From: Pseudomonadota bacterium
GTDB lineage: Bacteria; Pseudomonadota; Gammaproteobacteria; Ga0077536
Direction: 5' to 3'
Length of the DNA stretch: 64,000 nucleotides
Assembly (NCBI GenBank): GCA_016719885.1
Contig: JADJYF010000005.1
Span: forward strand, 1-64,000
Below the pieces are notes generated by a model that was not told the DNA's origin, did no database searches, and saw only the letters and a program-made list of their open reading frames with translations. Shown here in pieces: positions 49,110-57,756 of this stretch. A program made the position numbers and the translations under genes. The number at the start of each line of letters is the position of its first letter. Position 1 is the first letter of the stretch.

Positions 49110-51509
49110 TCAGGTGTCGAGATTAGTCACGCTGAGGGCATGGCGTTCGATGAACTCTCGACGCGGTTCCACCTGGTCACCCATCAGCGTGGAAAAGATT
49201 TCATCCGCAGCAACCGCGTCTTCGATCTTGACCTGCATGAGATTGCGGGTTTCGAGGTTCATGGTCGTTTCCCACAGCTGCTCGGGGTTCATTTCACCCA
49301 AGCCCTTGTACCTTTGAACCGTAACACCACGACGGGTTGTGTCTAACAGGCTTCCGAAGGCATCGCCCAGCGACGCTGCCGTGCTCACGTCCTCACCGCG
49401 ATGAACCGTCACTGCCGACGTGTCACCCTCATCGAACATCTGGCCCAGGCGGTTCAGATGGCGGTACTCCCCACTGGAAAAGAACTCCCGCTCCAGGCGT
49501 GAAGTGAGTAAAGAACCGTTGATGACGGCACGAATCAATAATGACCAGGAATCGGAGCTTTGGTAGACCAGGTCAATGGTCGGCGATTGCCGGTCGTCAC
49601 CAATGACGTGGTCGAGCGCCGCTCGGAAGGTGACCAGCCACTCATTTAAAGACTCACGCGTACCGAGTTCCGGATTTTTCAGTTCCGGAGCTCGCCGTAG
49701 CCCTTTGAGGACGATCGGTGCGTAACGCGCTTCGAGCCGCCGCTGGATCTGTTGCAGGAAAAGGAACTCTCGCCCCACCTCGATAAGCCGTTCGTCCGAC
49801 AAGCGGGTGTCGCCGAGGCCGATCTCCGTGTCGTTGATGGCGAGTTCCATGAAATATGCGTCGAGCTCGGGATCGTCTTTCAGGTAGCGCTCGTTCTTGC
49901 CCTTCTTGACCTTATACAAAGGCGGCTGCGCGATATAGATATGCCCACGCTCGACGAGCTCCGGCATCTGGCGATAGAAGAACGTGAGGAGCAAGGTGCG
50001 GATGTGCGACCCGTCGACGTCGGCGTCGGTCATGATGATGATGCGGTGATAGCGCAGGCGTGAAGGATCGTATTCCTCCGTGCCAATGCCGCAGCCGAGC
50101 GCCGTGATGAGCGCGCCAACTTCGCTCGATGACAGCATTTTATCGAAGCGGGCTTTCTCAACGTTCAAGATCTTGCCTTTCAACGGCAAGATTGCCTGGT
50201 TCTTTCGATCCCGGCCTTGCTTCGCCGAGCCACCGGCCGAGTCACCCTCGACGATGAACAATTCGGAACGGGACGGATCGCGCTCCTGGCAGTCGGCCAA
50301 TTTACCGGGCAGACCCGCCACGTCGAGTGCCGTCTTTCTCCTCGTCAATTCTCGCGCCTTCCTGGCTGCTTCCCGCGCCCGAGCGGCATCGATGATTTTG
50401 GCCATGATGGCCTTGGCATCCTGGGGATGCTCGATTAGGAAGGTATGCAGGTTGTCAGAAACGATCGATTCAACCGTACCTTTGACTTCACTTGAAACGA
50501 GCTTTTCTTTGGTCTGGGACGAGAACTTCGGATCGTGCAGCTTGATCGAGAGGACCGTGGTCAGGCCTTCCCGGACGTCTTCTCCCGCGATGGCGACCTT
50601 GTGCTTGGCGGCAATGCCTTCTTTTTCGAGGTATTGGTTGAGGGTTCGGGTCAACGCGGCTCGGAACCCCGCCAAATGCGTCCCACCGTCACGCTGCGGA
50701 ATGTTGTTGGTATAGCAGTAAATGTTCTCCTGGTAGGAGTCATTCCACTGCATGGCCAACTCGACGCCGATATTGTCCTTCGAGCCCGAGATTTCGATGA
50801 CCGCCGGATGCAGCGGCGTCTTGGTCTTGTTGAGATGCTCTACGAAAGCTGCAATACCACCTTGGTATTCGAAGTGGTCCTTCTTGTCGGAACGCTCGTC
50901 GGACAGGGAAATACTCAAGCCGGAGTTCAAGAATGACAATTCGCGCAGGCGACGCGCGAGTATGTCGTAATGAAACTCTATGTTCGTGAATATCTTGGCG
51001 CTCGGATAAAACCGGACCTCGGTACCGGTGCGGTCAGCCTCCCCGATAGCTTCAAGCGCGCCCGTGGGGTCACCTTCATGGTATTCCTGCCGCCAAAGCT
51101 TGCCTTCACGACGGATGGACAGAATCAAGCGATCTGACAGGGCGTTGACCACGGATACACCGACGCCATGCAGGCCGCCCGACACCTTGTACGAGTTGTC
51201 GTCGAACTTACCGCCGGCATGGAGCGTGGTCATGATGACTTCCGCGGCCGAGCGTTGCTCTTCCTCGTGAATGTCCACGGGAATGCCGCGGCCATCATCG
51301 GTGACGGTCACAGCGCCATCGCTATGAATTCGAACCTCGATGTTCTTGCAGTATCCCGCCAGAGCTTCGTCGACGCAGTTATCCACCACCTCGAAAACCA
51401 TGTGATGGAGGCCCGTGCCGTCATCGGTGTCGCCGATGTACATGCCGGGTCGTTTTCGGACGGCATCCAGACCTTTCAGGACTTTGATGTTCTTGGAATC
51501 GTAGGTCAT
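49110..51509 (-). CDS. gyrB: DNA gyrase subunit B
   Basis: A 799-residue ATPase subunit of gyrase, which introduces negative supercoils. The GHKL ATPase part has RKRPGMYIGDTDDGTGLHH near residue 20, VDNCVDEALAG, and GGLHGVGVSVVNAL near 115. The TOPRIM part has FIVEGDSAGGSAKQGRD near 420 and MTDADVDGSHIRTLLLTFFYR near 495. The C-terminus has the QRYKGLGEMNPEQLWETT signature. It is last of the dnaA-dnaN-recF-gyrB run and ends 7 bp from the convergent comF stop. Confidence 0.98.
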   Translation of the reverse strand: MTYDSKNIKVLKGLDAVRKRPGMYIGDTDDGTGLHHMVFEVVDNCVDEALAGYCKNIEVRIHSDGAVTVTDDGRGIPVDIHEEEQRSAAEVIMTTLHAGGKFDDNSYKVSGGLHGVGVSVVNALSDRLILSIRREGKLWRQEYHEGDPTGALEAIGEADRTGTEVRFYPSAKIFTNIEFHYDILARRLRELSFLNSGLSISLSDERSDKKDHFEYQGGIAAFVEHLNKTKTPLHPAVIEISGSKDNIGVELAMQWNDSYQENIYCYTNNIPQRDGGTHLAGFRAALTRTLNQYLEKEGIAAKHKVAIAGEDVREGLTTVLSIKLHDPKFSSQTKEKLVSSEVKGTVESIVSDNLHTFLIEHPQDAKAIMAKIIDAARAREAARKARELTRRKTALDVAGLPGKLADCQERDPSRSELFIVEGDSAGGSAKQGRDRKNQAILPLKGKILNVEKARFDKMLSSSEVGALITALGCGIGTEEYDPSRLRYHRIIIMTDADVDGSHIRTLLLTFFYRQMPELVERGHIYIAQPPLYKVKKGKNERYLKDDPELDAYFMELAINDTEIGLGDTRLSDERLIEVGREFLFLQQIQRRLEARYAPIVLKGLRRAPELKNPELGTRESLNEWLVTFRAALDHVIGDDRQSPTIDLVYQSSDSWSLLIRAVINGSLLTSRLEREFFSSGEYRHLNRLGQMFDEGDTSAVTVHRGEDVSTAASLGDAFGSLLDTTRRGVTVQRYKGLGEMNPEQLWETTMNLETRNLMQVKIEDAVAADEIFSTLMGDQVEPRREFIERHALSVTNLDT

Positions 51510-51535
51510 CGCTCTTGGCTCACGCAGCGTAGTGT

Positions 51536-52600
51536 TTAATGGGATCGTTCCACGTGGAACAAGCCTGTATCAGCGGGAAGAAGCGTCTGTATTTCCGACG
51601 GCTTGATAGCCGTAAAGAAACACTGGGTGGCGACTGCCTGAATATCTGCCAGCGCCAAGCTTAACATCTTGTCGTCCAGCTCGGCCGCAAGGTCGTCCAC
51701 CAATAAAACAGGTGGCACCGCCGCTTGTTTAATGAACTGGGCTATGGCTGTGATCGTCAAGCAGACCACCATCTTGGATTGGCCACGAGAGAGCTTCTTG
51801 GAAACGGCCCGCCCCGCTCTCCAGAGGGAAAGATCCGCCCGATGAGGGCCGGCCAAGGTATAACCGAGGTCCACGTCCCTTTCCCAATCACTTCGTAATT
51901 GTTCGCCCAAGCTTGAGGAAGTGTCCCAACCAGGAGAGAACTCGAATCGCAGGTCTCCTTGAGCAAGGCCGGGAATATGGCTGGCCTCCAGCTTGTTATT
52001 GATAGCGGTCACGAGCGACATGCGGTTGTTATTGATAGCTTCACCCACGTCTTGCAGCTTTTCCTCCCAGTAGGCGGCTTGGGATCTCATGTGGGGAAGC
52101 CGCAATAGTTCATTCCTTTGTCGCAGCGCGTGGCGGTATTCCTTCCATAATCCTACGTAATCATGTTTCACGTGGAACAAGGAACGGTCGAGTAGCGACC
52201 GTCTGTTACTAGGATTCTCACCTAAAAGGTCTGGCGCTCTCGAATTAATAACCAGCACTGGGAAGTCGCGCGCCAATACCGAAGCTGCGCTAACTGTCTG
52301 GCCATCGAACGTAATGCTCGTTTCGGCCTTTTGCTTTTTGACGACTATTGTCGAAGTACCGAATTCGCCCTTCCCCTCCACTTCCGCTGTAATCGAAAGG
52401 CCCTTTGCTCCTGCCAATACCAAATCGGTTGACCGGCCGGAGAGGAAAGATTTTCCGATGCTTGCGATGTACAACCCTTCCAGCAGCGATGTCTTACCGC
52501 TGCCATTAGCACCGTAGATCAGGTTGTTACCGCGGGTAGGCCGGTAATCGACTTCAGAGAAACAGCGAAGATTGACCGCCTTAAGTGAAATAAACCTCAT
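51536..52600 (-). CDS. recF: DNA replication and repair protein RecF
   Basis: A 354-residue ABC-type ATPase that helps load RecA at gaps. Walker A IYGANGSGKTSLLEGLY is near residue 28, FLSGRSTDLV follows, the signature is KKLSRGQSKMVVCL near 270, and Walker B is VLLVDDLAAELDD near 300. The start is placed at the ATG at 52600; a TTG at 52612 would add four residues. It lies between dnaN and gyrB in the standard order. Confidence 0.95.
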   Translation of the reverse strand: MRFISLKAVNLRCFSEVDYRPTRGNNLIYGANGSGKTSLLEGLYIASIGKSFLSGRSTDLVLAGAKGLSITAEVEGKGEFGTSTIVVKKQKAETSITFDGQTVSAASVLARDFPVLVINSRAPDLLGENPSNRRSLLDRSLFHVKHDYVGLWKEYRHALRQRNELLRLPHMRSQAAYWEEKLQDVGEAINNNRMSLVTAINNKLEASHIPGLAQGDLRFEFSPGWDTSSSLGEQLRSDWERDVDLGYTLAGPHRADLSLWRAGRAVSKKLSRGQSKMVVCLTITAIAQFIKQAAVPPVLLVDDLAAELDDKMLSLALADIQAVATQCFFTAIKPSEIQTLLPADTGLFHVERSH

Positions 52601-52679
52601 CAGGCTGGACAAACGTAGTCGCTTCGCTGGAAGGCCGGACCACTAGAAAGCATGCAATTGAAATACATGGGGAGCGCAC

Positions 52680-53780
52680 TCAGAGACGCATAGGCATCAC
52701 GACATAACGGGAAGTCGCGTCGTCCGGTGCCTGCATCAAGCAACTGCTCTGTGCATCAATCAAATCGAGCCTTACCGTATCCGAACGCATTACACCGAGG
52801 ACATCGAGCAAGTAAGAAACATTGAATCCGACTTCTACGGCGGCTCCGCTGTATTCGACTTCGATCTCCTCTTCCGCTTCTTCCTGTTCCGGGTTATGAG
52901 CTACGGCGGTCAGAAGATTTTTCTTTAAAATCAAACGGATGCCGCGAAATTTCTCGTTTGAGAGGATGGAAGCGCGACTCAAACCAGCGCGCAGGGACTC
53001 ACGGCTCGCTACCACGCGGTTGTCCGTTTCGCGAGGTATGACCCGTTCGTAATCCGGGAAGCGGCCATCGACGAGCTTGGTGGTCAGGGATTGGTCTCCC
53101 GAGGTCACCCGAAAGTGATTTTCACCGACAGCTATCTGTGCTGACGTGCTGTTGGGGTTGAGCAGGCGCACAATCTCGAGGACGCCTTTGCGCGGCACGA
53201 TACATTGCCTCGGCGTCTCCAATGAAATTTCGACCGCCTTGTCGGTCATCGCCAAACGGTGACCATCCGTCGCCACGGCGCGAATACGGCTACTGTCGAT
53301 CTCCAGTAATAGGCCATTGAGGTAGTAGCGGACATCCTGGTGAGCCATGGCAAAACTGGTGCTCTCCAGGAGATCCGAGAGCGTTTCGGTAGGCAATTCG
53401 AGGTTCACGCTTGATTCGAAGGCGCCAATGCTCGGGAATTCGTCGGCATTCATGGTTGCCAGGGAAAAGCGACTTCTGCCTGAGGCGATTTTTGCCTTGG
53501 CTCCGGAAGACTCGATGGTCATCTCCGATTCGGCCGGCAACGCTCGGCAGATATCGAAAAGCTTCCTGGCTGGCAGAGCGACGCTGCCTTGTTCGGCAAC
53601 CGGGTTTTTAATGAGGCTCACGAGCTCGACTTCCATATCGGTCGCGGTTACCTGGATCCCCTCGTCCCCGGCAACAATGAGGACGTTGCTCAAAATCGGT
53701 AAGGACTGCCGGCGTTCCACCACGTTATTGGCAGCCTGGAGAACAGGTAACAATATTTCTCTTGTGATTTTGATCTTCAT
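52680..53780 (-). CDS. dnaN: DNA polymerase III beta sliding clamp
   Basis: A 366-residue three-domain clamp that holds the polymerase on DNA. MKIKITREILLPVLQAANNVVERR at the N-terminus, PILSNVLI near 27, FPDYERVIPRETDNRV near 245 and the C-terminal YVVMPMRL match the family. It is downstream of dnaA across a 179-bp AT-rich gap that probably contains oriC. Confidence 0.97.
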   Translation of the reverse strand: MKIKITREILLPVLQAANNVVERRQSLPILSNVLIVAGDEGIQVTATDMEVELVSLIKNPVAEQGSVALPARKLFDICRALPAESEMTIESSGAKAKIASGRSRFSLATMNADEFPSIGAFESSVNLELPTETLSDLLESTSFAMAHQDVRYYLNGLLLEIDSSRIRAVATDGHRLAMTDKAVEISLETPRQCIVPRKGVLEIVRLLNPNSTSAQIAVGENHFRVTSGDQSLTTKLVDGRFPDYERVIPRETDNRVVASRESLRAGLSRASILSNEKFRGIRLILKKNLLTAVAHNPEQEEAEEEIEVEYSGAAVEVGFNVSYLLDVLGVMRSDTVRLDLIDAQSSCLMQAPDDATSRYVVMPMRL

Positions 53781-53959
53781 TGTTGTTTCTGTTTTAAGCG
53801 CAACGAATATCGGGGATAATATTTATCTTATTGAATTTAAAGATAAATTATCCATTTTCCAGGCGGCTTGCCAGAGGCGTTACCTGTGTATAAGCGGTGA
53901 ACGAAAGCGGCCAGAATCGAAGCGATCATTTTGTTCACAACTTGCTCTCGCACTTACCT
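53781..53959. other. oriC: Putative replication origin (oriC) between dnaA and dnaN
   Basis: This 179-bp gap has an AT-rich block at about 53806-53856, in sharp contrast to the GC-rich surroundings. DnaA boxes: a perfect TTATNCACA match (TTATACACA) on the minus strand at 53885-53893; TTGTTCACA at 53931-53939 (8 of 9); TTATCCATT at 53848-53856 and a minus-strand TTATCCCCG at 53811-53819 (7 of 9 each against TTATCCACA). In Xanthomonas the dnaA-dnaN gap is also the origin. The region must also hold the dnaN promoter, which overlaps this call. Confidence 0.6.
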
Positions 53960-55321
53960 TCAAGTTGTCAGGATCCTTTCGAGATTGGCGTAGTCTTCCT
54001 GGATCCGGGAATCGCTGGCTTTCAGTTCGGCGACTTTGCGACACGCGTGAATGACCGTCGTGTGGTCTCGGCCGCCGAAGGCATCGCCTATTTCCGGAAG
54101 ACTATGGTTAGTCAATTCCTTGGATAAGGCCATCGCTACTTGTCGCGGCCGCGCAATCGAACGGGTTCGGCGCTTCGAAAGCAGGTCGGCTACCCGTACT
54201 TTGTAATATTCGGCGACTGTTTTTTGGATGTTGTCCATGGTGATGAGGCGGTCCTGCAGGGCGAGCAAGTCTCGCAGGGCCTCCTTGGCGAACTCGAGCG
54301 TGATGGGGTTTCCCGTGAAGTGGGCGTTTGCCACCACCCTGTGAAGCGCGCCTTCCAGCTCCCGGATATTGGAGCGGAAACGTTTGCCGATGAAGAACGC
54401 CACCTCATGGGGCAGGTCGACGTTGCTTTGCTGGGCTTTGCGCATGAGGATGGCCACGCGCGTTTCCAGTTCCGCCGGCTCGATTGCCACCGTCAAACCC
54501 CATCCGAAGCGGGATTTCAATCGCTCCTCGACCCCGGAGACTTCTTTCGGGTAGCGATCGCAGGTCAGGACTATCTGTTGCTGGCCTTCCAGCAACGCGT
54601 TGAAAGTATGGAAGAACTCTTCTTGAGAACGCTCTTTGCCGGCGAAAAACTGAATGTCGTCGATAAGCAAGGCATCGACCGAGCGATAAAACCGTTTGAA
54701 CTCGTTGATGGCGTTGTGTTGCAAGGCCTTGACCATGTCGGCAACGAAGCGCTCCGAATGCAGATACACCACCTGTGCCGATGGCTTCTGAGCGATGATG
54801 AGATTGCCTACCGCGTGCATGAGATGCGTCTTGCCCAAGCCGACACCGCCGCAAATGAACAGTGGATTGTAGGCTTTTCCATGATTTTCCGCAACTTGCA
54901 ATGAAGCTGCGCGCGCCAGCTGGTTGGATTTGCCTTCCACGAAACTCTCGAAGGTGAAGTCCGGCTTGAGCCCGCTGACACGCCTGACACCAGGTTCCGC
55001 CTTCTTGGCCGGCGCATCCATAGGCGCTTTTGCTACGGTCGGCGCGACTGCCGCCACGGGCTCAGGCTTGGGGGCGCTGACACTGCCTATGCCCATGGAC
55101 ACGTTGAACGCGCCTACCCCGGACAACTGGTCCAGGATCGCCCGAATGCGGGAGCCGTACTTGTCGCGGATCCAATCGAGAACAAAGCGATTCGGGGCAA
55201 GGATCTCCAGCCCTTGGTCCAGTTCAACCGCCTGCAAAGGTCGGATCCAGGTATTGAACTGCTGGGCGGTGAGCTCTCTTTCAAGCTGTACCAGGCACTG
55301 CTGCCAAATCGATTGCTGCAC
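53960..55321 (-). CDS. dnaA: Chromosomal replication initiator DnaA
   Basis: A 453-residue AAA+ initiator. Domain I begins IWQQCLVQLERELTAQQFNTWI; domain II is an Ala/Pro-rich linker (about 85-115). Domain III has Walker A GGVGLGKTHLMHAVGN near 160 and Walker B ALLIDDIQFFAGKERSQEEFFHTFNA in pattern near 220. Domain IV has SIARPRQVAMALSKELT and the DNA-binding GRDHTTVIHACRKV near 420. It starts with GTG at 55321. A perfect DnaA box 66 bp upstream suggests autoregulation. Confidence 0.98.
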   Translation of the reverse strand: MQQSIWQQCLVQLERELTAQQFNTWIRPLQAVELDQGLEILAPNRFVLDWIRDKYGSRIRAILDQLSGVGAFNVSMGIGSVSAPKPEPVAAVAPTVAKAPMDAPAKKAEPGVRRVSGLKPDFTFESFVEGKSNQLARAASLQVAENHGKAYNPLFICGGVGLGKTHLMHAVGNLIIAQKPSAQVVYLHSERFVADMVKALQHNAINEFKRFYRSVDALLIDDIQFFAGKERSQEEFFHTFNALLEGQQQIVLTCDRYPKEVSGVEERLKSRFGWGLTVAIEPAELETRVAILMRKAQQSNVDLPHEVAFFIGKRFRSNIRELEGALHRVVANAHFTGNPITLEFAKEALRDLLALQDRLITMDNIQKTVAEYYKVRVADLLSKRRTRSIARPRQVAMALSKELTNHSLPEIGDAFGGRDHTTVIHACRKVAELKASDSRIQEDYANLERILTT

Positions 55322-55386
55322 GTCGGATTGCTTTTCTTATGGGTATTTCGGTCGGGGCTCAGCGAGTTTATACGCCTTGACCCACC

Positions 55387-55395
55387 TTATCCACA
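55387..55395 (+). promoter_or_regulatory. DnaA box upstream of dnaA
   Basis: TTATCCACA, a perfect consensus DnaA box, lies 66 bp before the dnaA start in the 217-bp gap between dnaA and rpmH. It is the only clear box I see in this gap. It may autoregulate dnaA, or the gap may be part of the origin as in Pseudomonas. Confidence 0.75.
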
Positions 55396-55538
55396 GGCCG
55401 GATTGGGGCGCGGGTAAAGTTCGGAAACATTGACATGATTCCGCCACTTACCTACCATCACGCGCCTTTCGAGCGCCCCGTCCGCGCACGAACCACGTCT
55501 CGTGCCGGTCGCAAACCAAATCAAACGATGGATTCAAG

Positions 55539-55676
55539 ATGAAAAGAACATTTCAACCGAGCCGGCTCAAGCGCGTCCGCAACCATGGCTTCCGCGCGCG
55601 TATGAAAACCAAGGGCGGCCGGCGCGTTCTTAAGGCCCGACGCGCTCGTGGTCGGCTGCGATTGACTCCCAACTGA
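55539..55676 (+). CDS. rpmH: 50S ribosomal protein L34
   Basis: A 45-residue, very basic protein: MKRTFQPSRLKRVRNHGFR, then MKTKGGRRVLKARRARGR, a textbook L34. It binds 23S rRNA in the large subunit. It heads the rpmH-rnpA-yidC-mnmE run that diverges from dnaA. Its stop codon overlaps the open frame of rnpA. Confidence 0.97.
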   Translation: MKRTFQPSRLKRVRNHGFRARMKTKGGRRVLKARRARGRLRLTPN

Positions 55677-56083
55677 TATCCGCCCCCGGCGGTGCCGACG
55701 CTGACCCGCCTTCGAGAAGATTTCGACCCGAGCAGCGTCTGCGCGCCTCGGCGGACTTCACGGCGCTTCTCGAAGCCGGTCACCGTTACAACGACGCGTG
55801 GTTCGTCATCTATTACCGCGTCAATGCCGCCGACGGGGCCCGACTCGGTCTCGCCGTCAGCAAACGGGTGGCACGCAAAGCTACCCGTCGCAACCAGCTC
55901 AAAAGGCTGATCCGCGAAACCTTTCGCGGTGTGAGCCGGGGCCTGCCATCCTTGGACATCTTCGTCTTGCTCAAGCCCCTTGCCGCGACAGTCGACTGTG
56001 AAGACCTACGCGGCAGCGTCGCGCGCGCTTTCAGCCGACTGAATGCCAACCAGGCGCGTCCCTCCAAGACACGCAAACGATAA
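55673..56083 (+). CDS. rnpA: Ribonuclease P protein component (start codon unresolved)
   Basis: The protein subunit of RNase P, which matures tRNA 5' ends. The conserved part runs RFRPEQRLRASADFTALLEAG, LGLAVSKRVARKATRRNQLKRLIRE (the RNR motif) and SLDIFVLLKP. The frame is open from 55634 but has no ATG, GTG or TTG before the conserved N-terminus. The only candidates are CTG at 55673, overlapping the rpmH stop, ATT at 55661 and ATA at 55676. Alternatively, translation starts at GTG 55692 in another frame (VPTLTRLR, a plausible RnpA start) and a base is missing near 55716. A start at GTG 55868 would lose a third of the domain. Confidence 0.85.
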   Translation: MISAPGGADADPPSRRFRPEQRLRASADFTALLEAGHRYNDAWFVIYYRVNAADGARLGLAVSKRVARKATRRNQLKRLIRETFRGVSRGLPSLDIFVLLKPLAATVDCEDLRGSVARAFSRLNANQARPSKTRKR

Positions 56084-56102
56084 AGAAGCATCCTTCGACA
56101 CC

Positions 56103-57746
56103 ATGGAACATCTACGCCTGATATTGATCGTGGCGCTCACCTTCACCGGTTTCCAGCTCTGGGAGGCGTGGCAAAAGGACTACGGTCCTGCCCCCTCGAC
56201 CACGACAACAACGGCAGCGCCGACAGCCGCGCCTCCGGTCAGCTCCGCGCCCGCGACACCGGCGCCCGGTACCAACGCATCGCAAGCCTCCGCCGTCCCC
56301 AACGACACGGCCGCGCCGGCTGCCACGGCACCGAGCATCATCACCGCCACGAGCGACCTGTTCGAACTCCAGATCTCGACCGCGGGCGCCACTCTCCAAA
56401 GCGTGAAATTGCTGCATTACCCGGTCAGCAGCGCCGCCGGTGCACCGCCTGTCGAACTGCTGGGAAGCGACGACAGCCGCGTGTTCGTGCAGGAAAGCGG
56501 CCTCACCGGATCCGATGGTTTGCCCACGCACCACAGCGTCTACACCGCCGAAGCCAGCACCTACCAGCTTGCCGATGGCGCCGAGAATCTCACCGTGCCC
56601 TTACGCTGGACCACGCCCACCGGTGTGACGGTCGAAAAGCGCATCATCATCCAGCGCGGCAGCTACGCGATTACTATCGAACATGAAGTGATCAACAACG
56701 GCAGCGAGCCGCTGCGTGCGCACTTGTATGAACAGCTCAAGCGCAACGACGAATCCTCGCGCCGCGGCATGATCTACACATTTACCGGGCCCGCTCTTTC
56801 AACGCCTGATAAGCGCTTCGCCAAGTTCAAGTTCGACGACATCAAGGACAAGCCCATCGCCGTCTCCGCCGCGGGGGCATGGGTGGGCATCATCCAGCAC
56901 TACTTTGTCACCGCTCTCATCCCACCGCCCGAAACCGCCTACAGTTTCTATTCGAAGATCCTCGACGACAGCCATTACCTGGTCGGCTACCAGGGCCCGG
57001 AAGTCGCCATCGCGCCCGCCGCGAAACAAACCTTGAGCAGCCGCGTGTACATCGGCCCGAAGCGTCACGACATCATCACCGACATCGCTCCGGGGTTGGA
57101 ACTCAGCGTCGATTTTGGCTCGCTGTGGTTCATCGCCAAACCGCTGTTCATGACCCTGCGTGCGATTCATGACATGACCGGCAACTGGGGCTACGCCATC
57201 ATCCTCGTGACCTTGCTGTTGAAGTTGTTGTTCTTCCCGCTGTCCGCCGCCGGCTACCGTTCGATGGCCAACATGCGTCGCGTGCAACCGCGCATGCTTG
57301 CGCTGCGAGAACGCTTCGGTGACGACCGCGCACAGCTCAACCAAGCGATGATGAAGCTGTACAAGGACGAGAAGATCAACCCGCTGGGTGGTTGCCTGCC
57401 CATCCTCATCCAGATCCCGGTCTTCATCGCGCTTTACTGGGTGCTGCTCGAGAGCGTCGAGATGCGGCAGGCGCCGTTCATCCTGTGGGTGCAAGACCTG
57501 TCGGAAAAAGATCCGTACTTCGTGTTGCCACTGTTGATGGGTATCAGCATGTGGGGTCAGCAAAAACTGAATCCCGCGCCCATCGATCCGATGCAAGCGA
57601 AAGTCATGCAGGTCATGCCGGTGATGTTTACCGCGTTCTTCGCGTTCTTCCCGTCGGGGCTCGTGCTCTACTGGTTCGTGAACAACATGTTGTCCATTGC
57701 CCAGCAGTGGCAGATCACCCGCGCCATCGAGGCCAAAGCGGCCTGA
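56103..57746 (+). CDS. yidC: Membrane protein insertase YidC
   Basis: A 547-residue insertase that places proteins in the inner membrane alone or with SecYEG. The N-terminal anchor MEHLRLILIVALTFTGFQLWE is followed by a low-complexity Ala/Pro/Thr stretch, a periplasmic P1 domain (about 70-330), and the five-helix core: NWGYAIILVTLLLKLLFFPLS, then GGCLPILIQIPVFIALYWVLLES near 440 and FPSGLVLYWFVNNMLSI near 515. The start is 56103; an upstream in-frame Met at 56043 would overlap rnpA. It lies 19 bp after rnpA with no yidD between. Confidence 0.96.
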   Translation: MEHLRLILIVALTFTGFQLWEAWQKDYGPAPSTTTTTAAPTAAPPVSSAPATPAPGTNASQASAVPNDTAAPAATAPSIITATSDLFELQISTAGATLQSVKLLHYPVSSAAGAPPVELLGSDDSRVFVQESGLTGSDGLPTHHSVYTAEASTYQLADGAENLTVPLRWTTPTGVTVEKRIIIQRGSYAITIEHEVINNGSEPLRAHLYEQLKRNDESSRRGMIYTFTGPALSTPDKRFAKFKFDDIKDKPIAVSAAGAWVGIIQHYFVTALIPPPETAYSFYSKILDDSHYLVGYQGPEVAIAPAAKQTLSSRVYIGPKRHDIITDIAPGLELSVDFGSLWFIAKPLFMTLRAIHDMTGNWGYAIILVTLLLKLLFFPLSAAGYRSMANMRRVQPRMLALRERFGDDRAQLNQAMMKLYKDEKINPLGGCLPILIQIPVFIALYWVLLESVEMRQAPFILWVQDLSEKDPYFVLPLLMGISMWGQQKLNPAPIDPMQAKVMQVMPVMFTAFFAFFPSGLVLYWFVNNMLSIAQQWQITRAIEAKAA

Positions 57747-57756
57747 CGTTCCGCCC

